A stretch of 64,000 bases of DNA, taken from assembly GCA_947623455.1 (NCBI GenBank), contig OX392527.1:52248401-52312400 (forward strand), given 5' to 3'. The position numbers and the translations under genes are program-made. Source of the DNA: Mimachlamys varia. Its lineage: Eukaryota > Mollusca > Bivalvia > Pectinida > Pectinidae. The notes beneath the pieces are model-generated. The model did no database searches. It saw only the letters and a list, made by a program, of their open reading frames with translations, and was not told where the DNA came from. The stretch's first letter is position 1; the number at the start of each line of letters is the position of its first letter. This document shows, in pieces, positions 10,872-22,847 of the stretch.

Positions 10872-11438
10872 AGATTTGGGATATTATACAGATCAGTTTA
10901 TTCTGAAAAGTTATAAATTTGGGATATGATTATATATTATACAGAACAGTTTATTCTACAAAGTTATACATTTGGGATATGTGAGTTATTATATATATCA
11001 GTTCATGCTACAAAGTTATAAATTTGGGATATGATTAGATATTATACAGATCAGTTTATTCTACAAAGTTATACATTTGGGATATGTGAGTTATTATATA
11101 GATCAATTTATGCTACAAAGTTATAAATTTGGGATATGATTAGATATTACACAGATCAGTTTATTCTACAAAGTTATACATTTGGGATATGATTAGATAT
11201 TATACAGATCAGTTTATTCTGCAAAGTTGTAAATTTGGGATATGATTAGATATTATACAGATCAGTTTATTTTACAAAGTTTTAAATTTGGGATATGATA
11301 TTATACAGATAAGTTTATTCTACAAAGTTATACGTTTGGGATATGATTAGATATTATACAGATCAGTTAATTCTACAAAGTTATAAATTTGGGATATGAT
11401 GAGATATTATACAGATCTGTTTATTCTACAACGTTATG
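10872..11438. repeat. Minisatellite, 53-bp unit, about 10.5 copies
   Basis: The unit reads approximately ATTATACAGATCAGTTTATT, CTACAAAGTTATACATTTGG, GATATGATTAGAT. Two copies carry GTGAGTTATTATATA in place of GATTAGATATTATA and alternate early in the array, suggesting a former 106-bp higher-order unit. The array ends exactly where an RT fragment starts. Confidence 0.92.
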
Positions 11439-11560
11439 CCATCAACGTGACCATTTCGATTTTACAGTCATAAACTTCCCCTTAATTGAAAGTAACGTCC
11501 CTGGTTCTGTACCTCACGGTTTCAACATGTTACAGTTGATTCCCTATTCTCTCACACTTC
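11425..11560 (+). pseudogene. Reverse transcriptase C-terminal fragment (RT-element family)
   Basis: One frame reads RDHFDFTVINFP followed by a short stretch ending near QLIPYS. It matches in order the RT frames at 29670 (NFPFLDNI ... YGVFMSQMIRY) and 55952-56221 (HFPFLDTNIPNSPNY). In this RT class the segment lies just after the catalytic palm. The open frame from 11389 to 11823 continues into sequence I do not recognise, and its first codons come from the minisatellite, so it is not a real gene. No catalytic YxDD is present in this fragment. Confidence 0.6.
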
Positions 11561-11823
11561 ATTGGACCATTCCCATGTATACTAGGGAAAAGATACACCT
11601 GTCTTTTGCCGAGGTTGGGAAAAGACAGCTCACACGCGTTATTATTCTAAAACGTCACTATTACGTCATCACTTTATGCAGTGTAACCAGAGTAACGTCA
11701 CCAATTTCGTCACACATTGCATCTGCCATTGTTGATGGCGCAATGTACTGTGTTTACGTTACAATTGATTTTATATTAGGAAAGTCAGAGAGAAAAATTA
11801 TCAATTACCCCTGTATAATGTAA

Positions 11824-14800
11824 ACAGCGAAATATCAACCCTCGGGATACGATTTATGAATTTTAGCACTCGGCAAAGCCTCTCCGTCTACATCTAACAG
11901 GGGTGATAGTTTCTACTATTCAAGGGTTTGCTGTAATTAGTATTTTTGCTGTATACATGTATATATGTATGACACGGGCATTCTACATATGCTTGATTTG
12001 GTTTGATTGCTTTACATCCTACACAACCACGGTCATTTAAGGACAGCTTCTCGGTGTATGCAATGTGGATACGTGTGTTGAGTGCGTGTGCATTTTGGAG
12101 GCTGTGATATGTTCGGTAAAGGACTCGCACAACTAAATCATTTACTATATGTTATTACCAAACATTTTAGCTAATAACTTTAACATTTGAAGATCAATAT
12201 TAATGACAACTATCTAGATTCATAGATACTTACCTTACAAAGGTTACAAAGTGAGTTATGAGGAGGTTTTCGTGGCATATTCGTCGGTCACAATGTACAG
12301 AATTCGACAACCGGAAGTTTACAGGCAAAACCGGTGACCCTAAAAAGAAACACCTCCATACTCCTTAACCCAGTATAAATCTGCATATAGACATAAAAAC
12401 ATTTTTCAAAACAATATTTGTACATTTTATTCATTCAAATATCTGAATCAGTTCCTTATTAAACTTCCATAGTGGCCCAAAATTAGCCGGTACAAATTTT
12501 GCATACATGAAGGAACTACAAACGTATAAAACACATTTTGATTGGACGATTTAGTTGTGTGAGTCCTATAAGCCTTCTCGTGATAGTTAGAATATTTTGC
12601 CGATTTAAATTGTTGCATGCACCACACTGACAAAGGGTGAACTAGTCTTTCCGCCCCCATATTGCTGAGTGTCAAGCAGGGACTAACAGTTGTAAAAGTA
12701 ATACTATCATTTTTAGAAACTCTGTTTTTTCTCGGCCAGGGGACATAACCAACAGCCTTCCTCACACTTGGTACTCCATTGTCATTTCATTTGATACCAT
12801 AATAGACGCCTTTCGTATGTTGTCTTTCCTTTCGATTTGATCCCCTTTCTGTTGCAGTTGCTGTCCTTTGGTTAGTTTTCCCCAAAACTTGCCAGTGGCG
12901 ACACTGATTTGCTTTTATGCATCGGTATTCTGCGTACGACTTAAAATAGCAAACAATTCAGACTGGTGTATTGTTTAAAAACGAAAAGAAGACAAATGTA
13001 TCAATAAAGTAATGAAGCTGACAGATTGCTTTTCGAATCTATTCAAAATGTCATTCCATCAGTTTTACATGTGTGAAGTTTGAAGGACGATTTGCGGAAG
13101 TATCTTAATTAAAAACACATATGAGATCCACTAAAAATTTAATGCAGTACATCAAAAAGATGTGACGATACAAAATGCTTCTGTCGATTAGTTCCGACAA
13201 TAATTACTCGAAGCAACTGTAAATCAAGTTTGCGTCTCCATCATCGGTCCTCAATTTGTCCATTTCCCATGCATGATTGATAGTAATTGATTGCAAGATC
13301 TTATATTGGGATGCCGAATCAGACATGCCAGAGATATGTTTTACTCAGGACGAGCAAAATTAGACTTTAATAAAGCGTGATAGCCTTTTGATTCGTTATG
13401 CAGCACTCGTAAAAGGTCATTAGATAAATTGCATGCAATCAACACGATGTCGCAGACACCCATACATCAACCAGATGTATCCAACACAGCCAATACTCCT
13501 TGTTAAATTCCCACTACTGACTAACTGTGTTTACAAGCTGTAGGGTTTTAGATATACATGCATGCTTATCTGTGTATTTGATTATAACATTAATTCCACA
13601 AAGATTTATTTAACGGTCTATATATTGCAGCAAGGTATTGATATCACTGTTAGGCAATCGTCACTGAACACATGTGTTATACATAATTAATTTATTGTTT
13701 AGAGTTTACTTATCAGACATCTGCGCGCCAACATTTCATCATTGCACTAAGGACAGTTCAATATGCATGAACTGTATGTGGCCTTCAGCATTGTTCACAT
13801 CGCATTATTGCATTGTCCCTTATAGGTATGTGTTAACTTATTGCATGTACAATGTAGTGCAATAGCAACAATGCATTTGGTCATGTAATATTGTACTGTA
13901 TATTTCATATATTGTTACAAATTTCAAATTAATTTTTCATGGCATAATTTTTTTCTGGAAATTCCATCCACTGGTAAATATATGTTAGCTCTTTTATTTG
14001 ATTTGTGTTCCTTATACTTTCCCAATGCTTATTTGTCCTATAAGGGCGAATATATGCATTGTATTGCAGTGTGACGACGTTTTATTTCTTGAAATATGTT
14101 TTGGAAAACTTTAACTTATATAATCGGAGGACTGAACGAATAATTCTTTACCTGTATGTGTAATTTTAATTAACTCAAATGAAAACCAAAGTCATCAAAA
14201 ATCAAAAACAAAGAAAAATAGCCAAGCAATGCCTTCCTCTTTAATATAATAAAAACAAACCTTTATTTACGTTAGGAAAACACGTTACTTATATGTTTCC
14301 CCTCGACCAATCATTGTCCAAGGAGGCATTTATGGGGAAAAAGTCACGTTTATCTCACACAATAAAGATACAATATACTCATCACAAAAATGGTCCAACA
14401 TCATTCGGACTGTTTGCCATTTTACTTACAATACAGCTTAGGTTATAGGTATGATTATGCATCCCTATGATCCTAACATGTATATCTGAAGTAGTCCACT
14501 CACACAAAGGGCGGCCATTGATTCAACTTATAAATGCTCGCCTGATCAAGTATTAATTATCCTTGGCAGTTTATAATCCTGTTTGCTTGGCCTCTATTCC
14601 TGTTGTTCATGTTTAGTTCAATTTAAGTTTCGATGTCGTCCTCGTTCTTTTGGAGTAATCCTACTTTTGTGTTTATTTTACACATCTCTACAAAACTGTA
14701 GTGTCTGTATTCCTTTCAAGGTCAGTAACGTGTACATAGTAATCAAATAGCAATACCACGACCTACTTAAACGCCAATTAATCAAAGCAATATGTCTATT

Positions 14801-16950
14801 AAGGCAGTTTTATTCACCACTAGACATTTGTTTTGTTTACTAGACATGCAGTTTCGATAGAGAATAATTATCGTTAAATTCGTTTGGAGATTTTAATTTG
14901 CATGTTTTGTTAAGGTTTTAAAACAAGTCTAATTCAGACATTGTATAGACGTGATAGCCCATCTTCAATTTGTTAATGTTCGTTGCTTTTGCCGAAAGTT
15001 ATACTGTTTTGATCCATTTCATGGAAAATAACGCTAACGTTAACGCAGATGCAGTTATGTTCCTATAATGTATTTAATGTCATAATAGTTTGTGTAAGCG
15101 TTATTACGATAAGCCTATACTGTTTTAAGATTTTTTGTTGTTGACATTTAATGAGATAAATCAGTCCTAGACGACATTGCATACTGCCAAACAAGTACCC
15201 CATACCCTCCTTCCCACAAAACAACACATTTTGATATTTATCATACATAGTGCCTAACATGATATATTGTTCAATACATCATCCTTGCAATCGCCTTGGT
15301 CGCCCTTACATCCGCCCTTACATCCGGACCAACCAATATTTATTAACACACATTGATGTAAATTGTTTCATAAATGTTTGTGAGAAATTCATATTCATAT
15401 GCTATCCTATGATAGTTTGTACATGAAAGATATGCTAACATGCATCTGTGGGTCATATAGGGTCAAAACACTTGTATAAGCTATCCCATCGTTGGTTTGA
15501 AAAGGACTATTAATATTAGCTCTCTGTAGAATACAGCCTCTTTTGCTTCCACTGACAATAAGGGACTTAACCAGATATGGGTCCTCATTGCAACACAAGA
15601 CCTTTATCTTGTCCTGTCACGCTAAGATAATCTTACAATGAAGTACTGTCTCTCCTCGTCCAGTGGACGACAGAGGTATCATGTGACCGTGTTCAAGTTA
15701 CGAGATTTTAGCGAGAAGATAGTTATGCACAGTGAAGAATAATGCAATCAAAATTCAAATAAAACATTCATAGTTAGTGAGTTTTTAGTTGACTATTAGC
15801 AGGTTACGACCCTCCACTTTAATTTAGTCAAATGGAAAATATATCGATAAAAGAAACAGATAAAGCCAATTGATAAGTTCTTTAATATGTTATCACGAAA
15901 ACTAAGGCTAATATCACTAATGGAAAAGACTGTGAAAGACGGCTTCCTTCGTTTATGGTAAGTACTGTCCATTTTTATGTAGTTTTGTGTTTGGCGCACC
16001 TTCTGATAGCGTAGTATTTTGTATTCTGTTCGCCTAGGGGGCCATAGCAATATATGGCCGTTAGTGTGATCAGTCATTTCTAAACGATTTAATGATATAT
16101 TTACAAGTGTACCGAATACTGCTTCTAACAGAACAACGCCTATCGCCAGACGCAGGGGACCTCTTTACAAGACCGAATCCGATAAAAAACCAAAACATTG
16201 GCAATCTTTATTACTGGTATGATTTGTGTTTTGATTGTGACATGGTAGAGTAAAGCACACTGTTTACTGACTAAAACGATCCTCATCGGCAGATAGTCAT
16301 TTCAAGTGATGACTGATAAAAAGTTCCATTTAGATGAAATACTTAGCGTAATTACAAGATGTAAGATCGATTCCATTACATAAGTAGGTCAACATGGTTT
16401 TTAAATGCCCTTGTTGAATAAGCTATGATTAGCTCATCTGTAGCTATATAATTTCATATAGTGAATTACATAACACAGTTATTTCGTCTAGGAAATCAAA
16501 ATAGATAATTATCAAAATCGACATTTTAATAGATACAATATGTTTGCTGTCTATACATACATACCGACAAGAAGGACAATAGTATGTTTTGCATAAAAGG
16601 CGATAATAAAATAAAATAGTTTCCGTATTTTTAATCGTTGGAAAAACATACGACATTCACAGTGTACTAAAACACAGAGGAGTTTCATCGGTCTATCTAT
16701 TTGTTCACAATAGCGGAGACATAACACCTGATAAAAAACATTGTTGCTAGGGAAAGGTATTGCAATACAAATCTAAATTAGGAAATGTGTTTTCCCGTGT
16801 CCATGAATAGCCAAAGGGGCACGTTTAGCATAGTTGGTATTGTTTAACCCTCTTCCTGGGATAACAGAACCTCAATCGTATTTTCCAATTGCGTTGTATT
16901 CGCAGGAAATGACTGTTTCAAAAGGAAGGAGACATAAAGCGGACTTGACC
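11824..16950. other. Long stretch without recognisable genes
   Basis: About 5 kb of AT-rich DNA. Frames of 60-105 codons occur (for example 12448-12765 minus, 15796-16077 minus), but none has a recognisable domain, repeated copy or clear splice context. A 10-bp inverted pair CCCTTATAGG / CCTATAAGGG (13817-13826 and 14038-14047) may mark a decayed MITE. Confidence 0.4.
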
Positions 16951-16959
16951 TGGTCGGTC

Positions 16960-17050
16960 GTCGGCGACGAGGTACAAGTAGCTGAGTTGGTAGAAAGTTC
17001 GTCTAGAATTCGGAGGTTCCGGGATCGAATACCGTCTGACGGTTTATTCC
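16960..17050 (+). repeat. tRNA-derived SINE, plus strand
   Basis: TCGGTCGTCGGCGACGAGGT is followed by an A-box-like GTAGCTGAGTTGGTAGAAAG, then CGTCTAGAATTCGGAGGTTC and a B-box-like GGGATCGAATACC. The order and spacing match the 3528-3645 SINE on the opposite strand. No 3' tail is identifiable beyond 17050. Confidence 0.7.
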
Positions 17051-17059
17051 AGATATGTT

Positions 17060-18071
17060 CTATCTATAGATATTTACTGTTTAGAAAGCATCAAAACGTC
17101 TCTGTACAGCAATGTCCCTGTTTCTAAGTCCACTCTAAATTAATGTATTTTTTCACAACATTTATACACCTGTAGCTAATACATACAAAGTTTTTTTTGT
17201 TTTTGTTTTTTTTTGCTTTTGTTTTGTTTGCATGATACGTGTTCATGATATTTGTATTAAAAGTAATTCCACAAAAATGATCCTTGACACATAATAGACA
17301 TACACGGGACATCGAGATAGACGCATGGCAGTACCTAGTATGTTTCAGGCTTCGTACTTTGTAGAATGCTGTCATCCGTTTCCCCAAGAAATCAATTTAA
17401 CTAGATTTCAATATTCCGAATACAGTAATAACTAATGTTTTTATTATATGCTAAGTATATTTGAATATCATATTTGATTATTTTTAGCATAGCTGAAAAC
17501 GGACGACTATTCAGGAGCGACACTATGTATGATATTCAAGCCGACAACGGTAACAGGTCTGCTTACAATTGATTAAAAAAATGAAATGTACATACATTGT
17601 ATACACAGGTATCAATTAACGATCTGACTTATCACATCAATTTGTTAGCTCGCATGTTTTTATATCCATTTTTATTGACATTATTATTTCGTTGTACAAA
17701 GCAGAATGAATGCATTACTCGACAAAAAGTCCCAGCTTAATTCAGCCTCTATCGCCTTGCAATCACAACAGGTTTTGGAGATTTACAATGACATTTTGAC
17801 ATGCCATATATGTGCCATGCCCAAATATCGAAAAGCTAATCAGATTGAATGATAAACCAGATAGTTATTCTGTTCTTTTGTGGCATGCCGCGCTACTGAA
17901 AAACAAAGCTAAGATCCTTGTCAAATATCAGCTGCGTCATTATAGCCCACATAAACCACGTCATCATGACACGTTTTTGCACATGCGTGAATGACATGTA
18001 TTGTAACACATGATGAACAGATAAAATGGTCCTGTGTAACAGATGGTGACAACTCAAGTCAGGTTACCCTA
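17060..18071. other. No gene seen; T-rich simple sequence
   Basis: A T/G-rich tract at about 17190-17232 (runs of T broken by G and C) is the only structured sequence. The remaining frames are unrecognisable. Confidence 0.4.
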
Positions 18072-18180
18072 TATATGATCCATGTAAATTTTTCCTTTGT
18101 TCATATTTTGCCACTGATTTAATCGATTTTGAGTTTGGATTATGATTTTGTTAACGCTTTGGTATTCTCTTTTTTTATTT
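18072..18180 (+). mobile_element. RT-element 3' end, truncated, followed by a SINE
   Basis: Only the last part of the unit is present: CCATGTAAATTTTTCCTTTG, TCGATTTTGAGTTTGGATTA, TTTTGTTAACGCTTTGGTAT. It ends at a T-rich run that is also the reversed A-tail of the adjacent minus-strand SINE. Confidence 0.7.
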
Positions 18181-18262
18181 TTACAAGATCTACTTAGAGA
18201 TTCGAACCATACATTTCAGCTTGTTACACGTTCGCTACCTACCAATTTAACTACTTGATCAC
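18170..18262 (-). repeat. tRNA-like SINE, minus strand
   Basis: On the minus strand, GTGATCAAGTAGTTAAATTG and GTAGGTAGCG give an A-box-like head, GGTTCGAATC is a strong B box, and the element ends in an A-rich tail (T-rich at 18170-18186 on the plus strand). It may belong to a different SINE family from 3290-3645. Confidence 0.6.
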
Positions 18263-18683
18263 CGGACAAGTATCATGGAGTTAAGGGGAAGTCGATATCT
18301 TTTAGAAAAACCAGTTCCGTGGGCCAGGGATCCTTAACAACGTTCTATTACGCTTTGACGTACAGTTCATGACTGCCCAGTGCTATTCTGCAGATACTCA
18401 CTACCCCTCACTTCAGGTTACAGTCATACATGATAATAATACAGTTTTAGATACGACTTCAGATGTATAATGTGTACTTTATATTATAAGATATGTTATA
18501 AAATATGTTGTATATGATATAATTTGTTCTAAATGATACTGGCCTCGTATGTATGTAAGTTTTTAAATACATGCACAATGTCTTTGAAATGGTAGAGACA
18601 GACTAGGCAATTATCGTTTTTGAGCTAGTGTGATGGCGCCATTTTGGTATAATTAAGAAATAGTTTGTATTCTTGTAAGATGT

Positions 18684-18935
18684 GAAGGTGAATGTTTTAA
18701 CATATGATCTTTAATGTACTTATTTGCAGTGATTGAGAATGATGACTCGATTTTCACTTCGATTTACATGGCGGGTGTCGTCGATGAAGCAGAGGATGCT
18801 TATTATCCCAGAACACTTGGTCTTTTTCCTGTGTAGTTTATCAAGGATATCCATGGAAATATGTTAAAATCGTGTCCCGAGTTTAATAGATGTTGAGCTC
18901 GGATTATGTTTTTGTGAACGCTTTGTTTTTCTGAT
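18684..18935 (+). mobile_element. RT-element 3' unit, plus strand
   Basis: Contains TGATTGAGAATGATGACTCG, TTTACATGGCGGGTGTCGTC and GATGAAGCAGAGGATGCTTA, then diverged versions of the downstream blocks ending GTGAACGCTTTG. It lies about 500 bp right of another copy in the same orientation, separated by a SINE and unrelated sequence. Confidence 0.75.
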
Positions 18936-18939
18936 CTGT

Positions 18940-20291
18940 TTCTTCACATCAAATTATCAACATACCAGAAGAGATGTGTTGGAGAGATTAAGCTAGAATA
19001 ATATCTAAAAAATCGATGATCATTTCAACACATTAATTAAATTTAAGCTTTCAAACCCATCTTTGAAAAGCAAAATTAAAAAGGGATTAGTTCATGAATG
19101 TATTGCAAGTCATTGTGTTTGATTTAAACATGGCTTTGCACTTGTGATTTTCTCACATGAAATGGTTTTGATTTATTCGAATCCTGAGTAAATGAAGGCA
19201 TTTACTTCTCTAGCACAGGTCTGACACCCGTTGATTAAATAAGACATCAGTAATGAGCTTGTATTTCCATGACACGACCTTGTATTTAAATATACCACCA
19301 GACTTCTATACATGTACATCGGCACCACTTCCATGAAAGCTTATCAACACTGAAGATTCTCTCCGATCTGATATTTTGCGTAAACAATGGATTGGTGATA
19401 GGTCTGGAGATTATTCGTCGTGTATGTAGACATATGTGTGTCAACTGTGCCTTGTCTTGGAGACAAAAACATAAACTCTTAATTAGTGAAGTCTGTCTTC
19501 ATTACTTCATCGACGTTTTCGCTGTACCGCTGTAGACTTTTGTCTACGTACGCGAAATAGCTACTATTTTGGGGGACTAGTCTTTAATTCTAATTGATCA
19601 GCTGCCTCCTTCTCTTAACACAGATAAATGTGTGCTAAATAAAAAGACACATGTCGTTTTTCATACAGACACCGTCGTATATAATATATCGTTTTATGTT
19701 TATTTGTCTTTTATTCAAACGTTTAAATTGATACTTACTTCTTGATAATCTACTCCTTCCGTTTCCAATTCCGTTTGGTACCCTGTCAGCTGCCATCAGT
19801 TCAGTCCATTTGGTTAAACGTGAACTAGGTTAAGTCGTTTCTGCAGCATGACAGTACTTGAAGCTACATGAAGCTTAAAAGATAGTATACTCGTGCTTCC
19901 GTTCGCCTACAGTCTACTTGTATGTAAGGTAGCCTGTCCGTCGGGTTCCATCTCGCATTGATGTCAAACATGCTGGAACCTTGTTTGTATTTATGTGTTT
20001 ATGACATCTTACTTATATTGTAGGTTTTAAGCCCTTTTTCAAAAGTAAAAACGAAAAATGTCAGTAGTGAACTGTGAATATTTTGCGTGAGATAAAACAT
20101 AAGTTGGGAATCATCAAAAGGGAACCAAAGGTACGACCCTCGTTATTATACATTTATACATGTATCACAGTAAATATAAGTTTATGAAGTCCAGTTTAAT
20201 AATACAACGTACTCAACATTTAACACGGATGGACCGGCCTTGTATGATATCTTCTTTTCGTCGCCTTTCAAACGACGGTATATCTAAAATT
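18940..20291. other. No gene seen
   Basis: AT-rich sequence. A small inverted pair GGTTCCA...TGGAACC occurs at about 19945-19981. No frame or matched repeat is supported. Confidence 0.4.
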
Positions 20292-20620
20292 TAATAAGAG
20301 AATACCGAAGCGTTAACAAAATCATAATCCAAACTCAAAATCGATTAATTCAGGGGCAACATATGAACAAAGAAAAGATTAACACGGAGACTCTTGTAAA
20401 AGTACAAGAGAATAAGACCAGGTGTTCCGGAAGAGTAAGCGTCTTCTGATTCATCGACGACACCCGCCATGTAAATCCATGTGAACATCAATCTCTCAAA
20501 ATGAGAACCGAGTATCATTGTCTACACAGTAATGAGCATACTCAAAAACGTCCGTCTTCATATCATTTAAAGATACAGAATATTTCTCAATGAGACAAAG
20601 ATGGCGACCATAAAACTTGT
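20292..20620 (-). mobile_element. RT-element 3' unit, minus strand, well preserved
   Basis: The reverse complement of the 2366-2600 unit, extended upstream to include the CGTCCGTCTTCATATCATTT and GACAAAGATGGCGACCATAA blocks. The TTCCGGAAGAGTAAGCGTCT and CATCGACGACACCCGCCATG words are nearly identical to the other minus copies. It is 5'-truncated, with no RT frame upstream. Confidence 0.8.
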
Positions 20621-21314
20621 CCATATTTCTGATCAACCAGTATCTCTCAAATCGAATATCTAAATCAGTAATGCACGAGTTCCATCAGAAATCTTAAATC
20701 GAACACGTCGACAAAGATGTATGTGTTATTAGGTATACAGTATATATATAGACGGTGAATTTATTCTGTACATAGGAATGATTGATCAATAGAAAAATAT
20801 ACTTTATTCATATCAAACGCTTCGGCAGATTTCTATTCTTGCACACTTTTCCTTTATGTCTGTTTAAATGATGAATGCTCTACCAGCGGTGAAACGGATT
20901 GGGTCTGATGACCAATCCCAAATGGGTACTTCGGTTTCTACTTGATCCTAAACTTCTCGATCAATTAGTACTTATTGTTCTCTGTCTGATAGTAGAGCGG
21001 CAATGCAATGCTTAAGTGATGGGGTAAGTGCAAACGGAGACTGTCACTGACCTTTAAGGAATTTATTACCAGAATATCCGTCTGTTTCTGCAGTGTTTCA
21101 GATTGAATCATATCCTCCATTTAAAAAGCATGCAGCTTGGGAAATATGGTATTTCTTCTTCCATAATTGAATGATTGGCACATTAGTCCAAGCAATTTGC
21201 GACAGATAAATACACAAGCTAAACAGGCCACTTATATTGTTGTTCATTACAGAGAAGAATTTTTCAATTTTGCTTTCTGTAGATCTGTATTTTGCCAAAG
21301 TTTTGATGTGATGC
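20621..21314. other. No gene seen
   Basis: AT-rich sequence. The 93-codon minus frame at 21098-21379 overlaps the dispersed repeat at its left end and has no recognisable domain. Confidence 0.4.
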
Positions 21315-21425
21315 ACACAATTAGCTCTACTAAGATGATGCAACAGCTGTAATGTGCACTTTATTTCATTTTCCAGCATACTGTATCTACAGTGTATTGC
21401 TAAATTTATGTTACGTCATCTTTTT
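21315..21425 (+). repeat. Dispersed repeat 'CAGCTGTATGGTGCA ... TTACGTCAT' (copy 1, short)
   Basis: CAACAGCTGTAATGTGCA, then CAGCATACTGTATCTACA, CTAAATTTATG and TTACGTCATC match in order the repeats at 35120-35415, 38650-38925 and 50796-50910. The identity of the element is unknown. Confidence 0.55.
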
Positions 21426-21429
21426 TAAT

Positions 21430-22847
21430 AGAAGTGTGTAATAATTCTCTACAATGTCAAGAATTTATACACACAATGGCATGTGTCTAATCGATAAGGG
21501 GATGAAAGACAATCTTAAAAAATGTATTTCAATTTCACAACTACTGTCAGCAAATCATTATGAAAATTGTATTGCTGCATGTACAGATAACCGAAACACG
21601 ATTTTAATCATTTACTGACACGATAATGTTATCAATGCTCTATAATAATTATATCTCCAATAATAATCGGTGTTATCATTGAACACACGGCTTGACACTT
21701 TCAGATGCATTAATCATTCTGTCTTTTTTTTTAATTCAAACACTTGTCTCCTATAGAACAATCACAAGATGACTTTCCCTCCCATCTCCATGTATGCATA
21801 TATCGGATACGGAACAAAAGTGTGAAATACAAATGTACGTATACCTCCTACATTGGTGTATTATGCGACCTCTTGCTATTAAAACCTCACAATTAAGTGA
21901 TGATGTACCTATATTGTAATCCAACAGTCTCGAATATCCCTCGAAGTGTTTTTCGGTTTAACGTGACAGTATCACAGGCAAGTGACAACATTTCCGTAAC
22001 ATTAACCTCGGTGCTATGAAAGTCTTGGAATCTGTACTTTCCTCACTAAATCAGTAGTTTTTATATTGTAAACCGTGCATTTCTTTTCTGCTCTATGCAA
22101 ACTGGCCTAGTTTATTTATTGTCTAGAAATTCTACTCTTTGTAGTGGTGCATTTACTGAGGCAAGGGTAAGATTGACTAATGAAAAACACGGGGGAAATA
22201 AGAAAGTAAAGAACGCAGTGATTTTAACACCCTTGTCGTTTAGACTCTATTGGTACATGTAGTATAGCTTATATACCAACGATATACGGAAGTGGTTGTT
22301 TCTTTGTTTCCTGGTCTGAGTATGGTTTTAACGTTCACCATGGGAGTAAACGTGACCTCGAAATATATCAGTATTGTGTGTTTATTGCTGAGAGATTCGA
22401 CAAACCCCATATATCAATAAATTGCTTATCACACAATAAAAAATATCATTTACAAAAAAAAAAACTGTTTTCTTCAACTTGCTTTTATTTCTGCTGAAAT
22501 TTCCCTTAAGGGCAATAACTCTGCACATACTGAATGCAGATGTTATAAAGAAACATCTTATACAGAAATACATAAAATCCAGTGCAACCAAAACGTTTGT
22601 GAGAAAAACAAGACCGTGTCAGCATTTAAAAAAAAAGAAAATAAAGTATCTTTTAACGATGTTTATGTATTTGCGTGCTCCTACCAGAAACATAATTTCA
22701 CTACGAGCAATTCTATTGGGTTTTTCTTTTGGAAACACTCCTTACATAGATTTTGATGGTTTAATAGACATACCTCGTAGCCTTCTAGCGATTCTTGATT
22801 TGACGTTTACGATGTGTTCCATAAACATTGTGTTTCATGTGACATGA
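21430..22847. other. No gene seen
   Basis: AT-rich. The 122-codon plus frame at 22479-22847 is lysine-rich through an A-rich stretch, runs into the RT-element tail and is opposed by a minus frame; I do not support it as a gene. Confidence 0.4.

Noticed and set aside
10872..11438. CRISPR array
   Set aside because: Repeats are contiguous without unique spacers and the context is eukaryotic; it is a minisatellite.
11389..11823. 144-codon plus-strand open frame
   Set aside because: Starts inside the 53-bp minisatellite, crosses an RT fragment and then unrelated sequence; treated as an RT remnant and not a gene.
22479..22847. 122-codon plus-strand frame
   Set aside because: Lysine-rich through an A-rich run, no domain, ends at the RT-element border.
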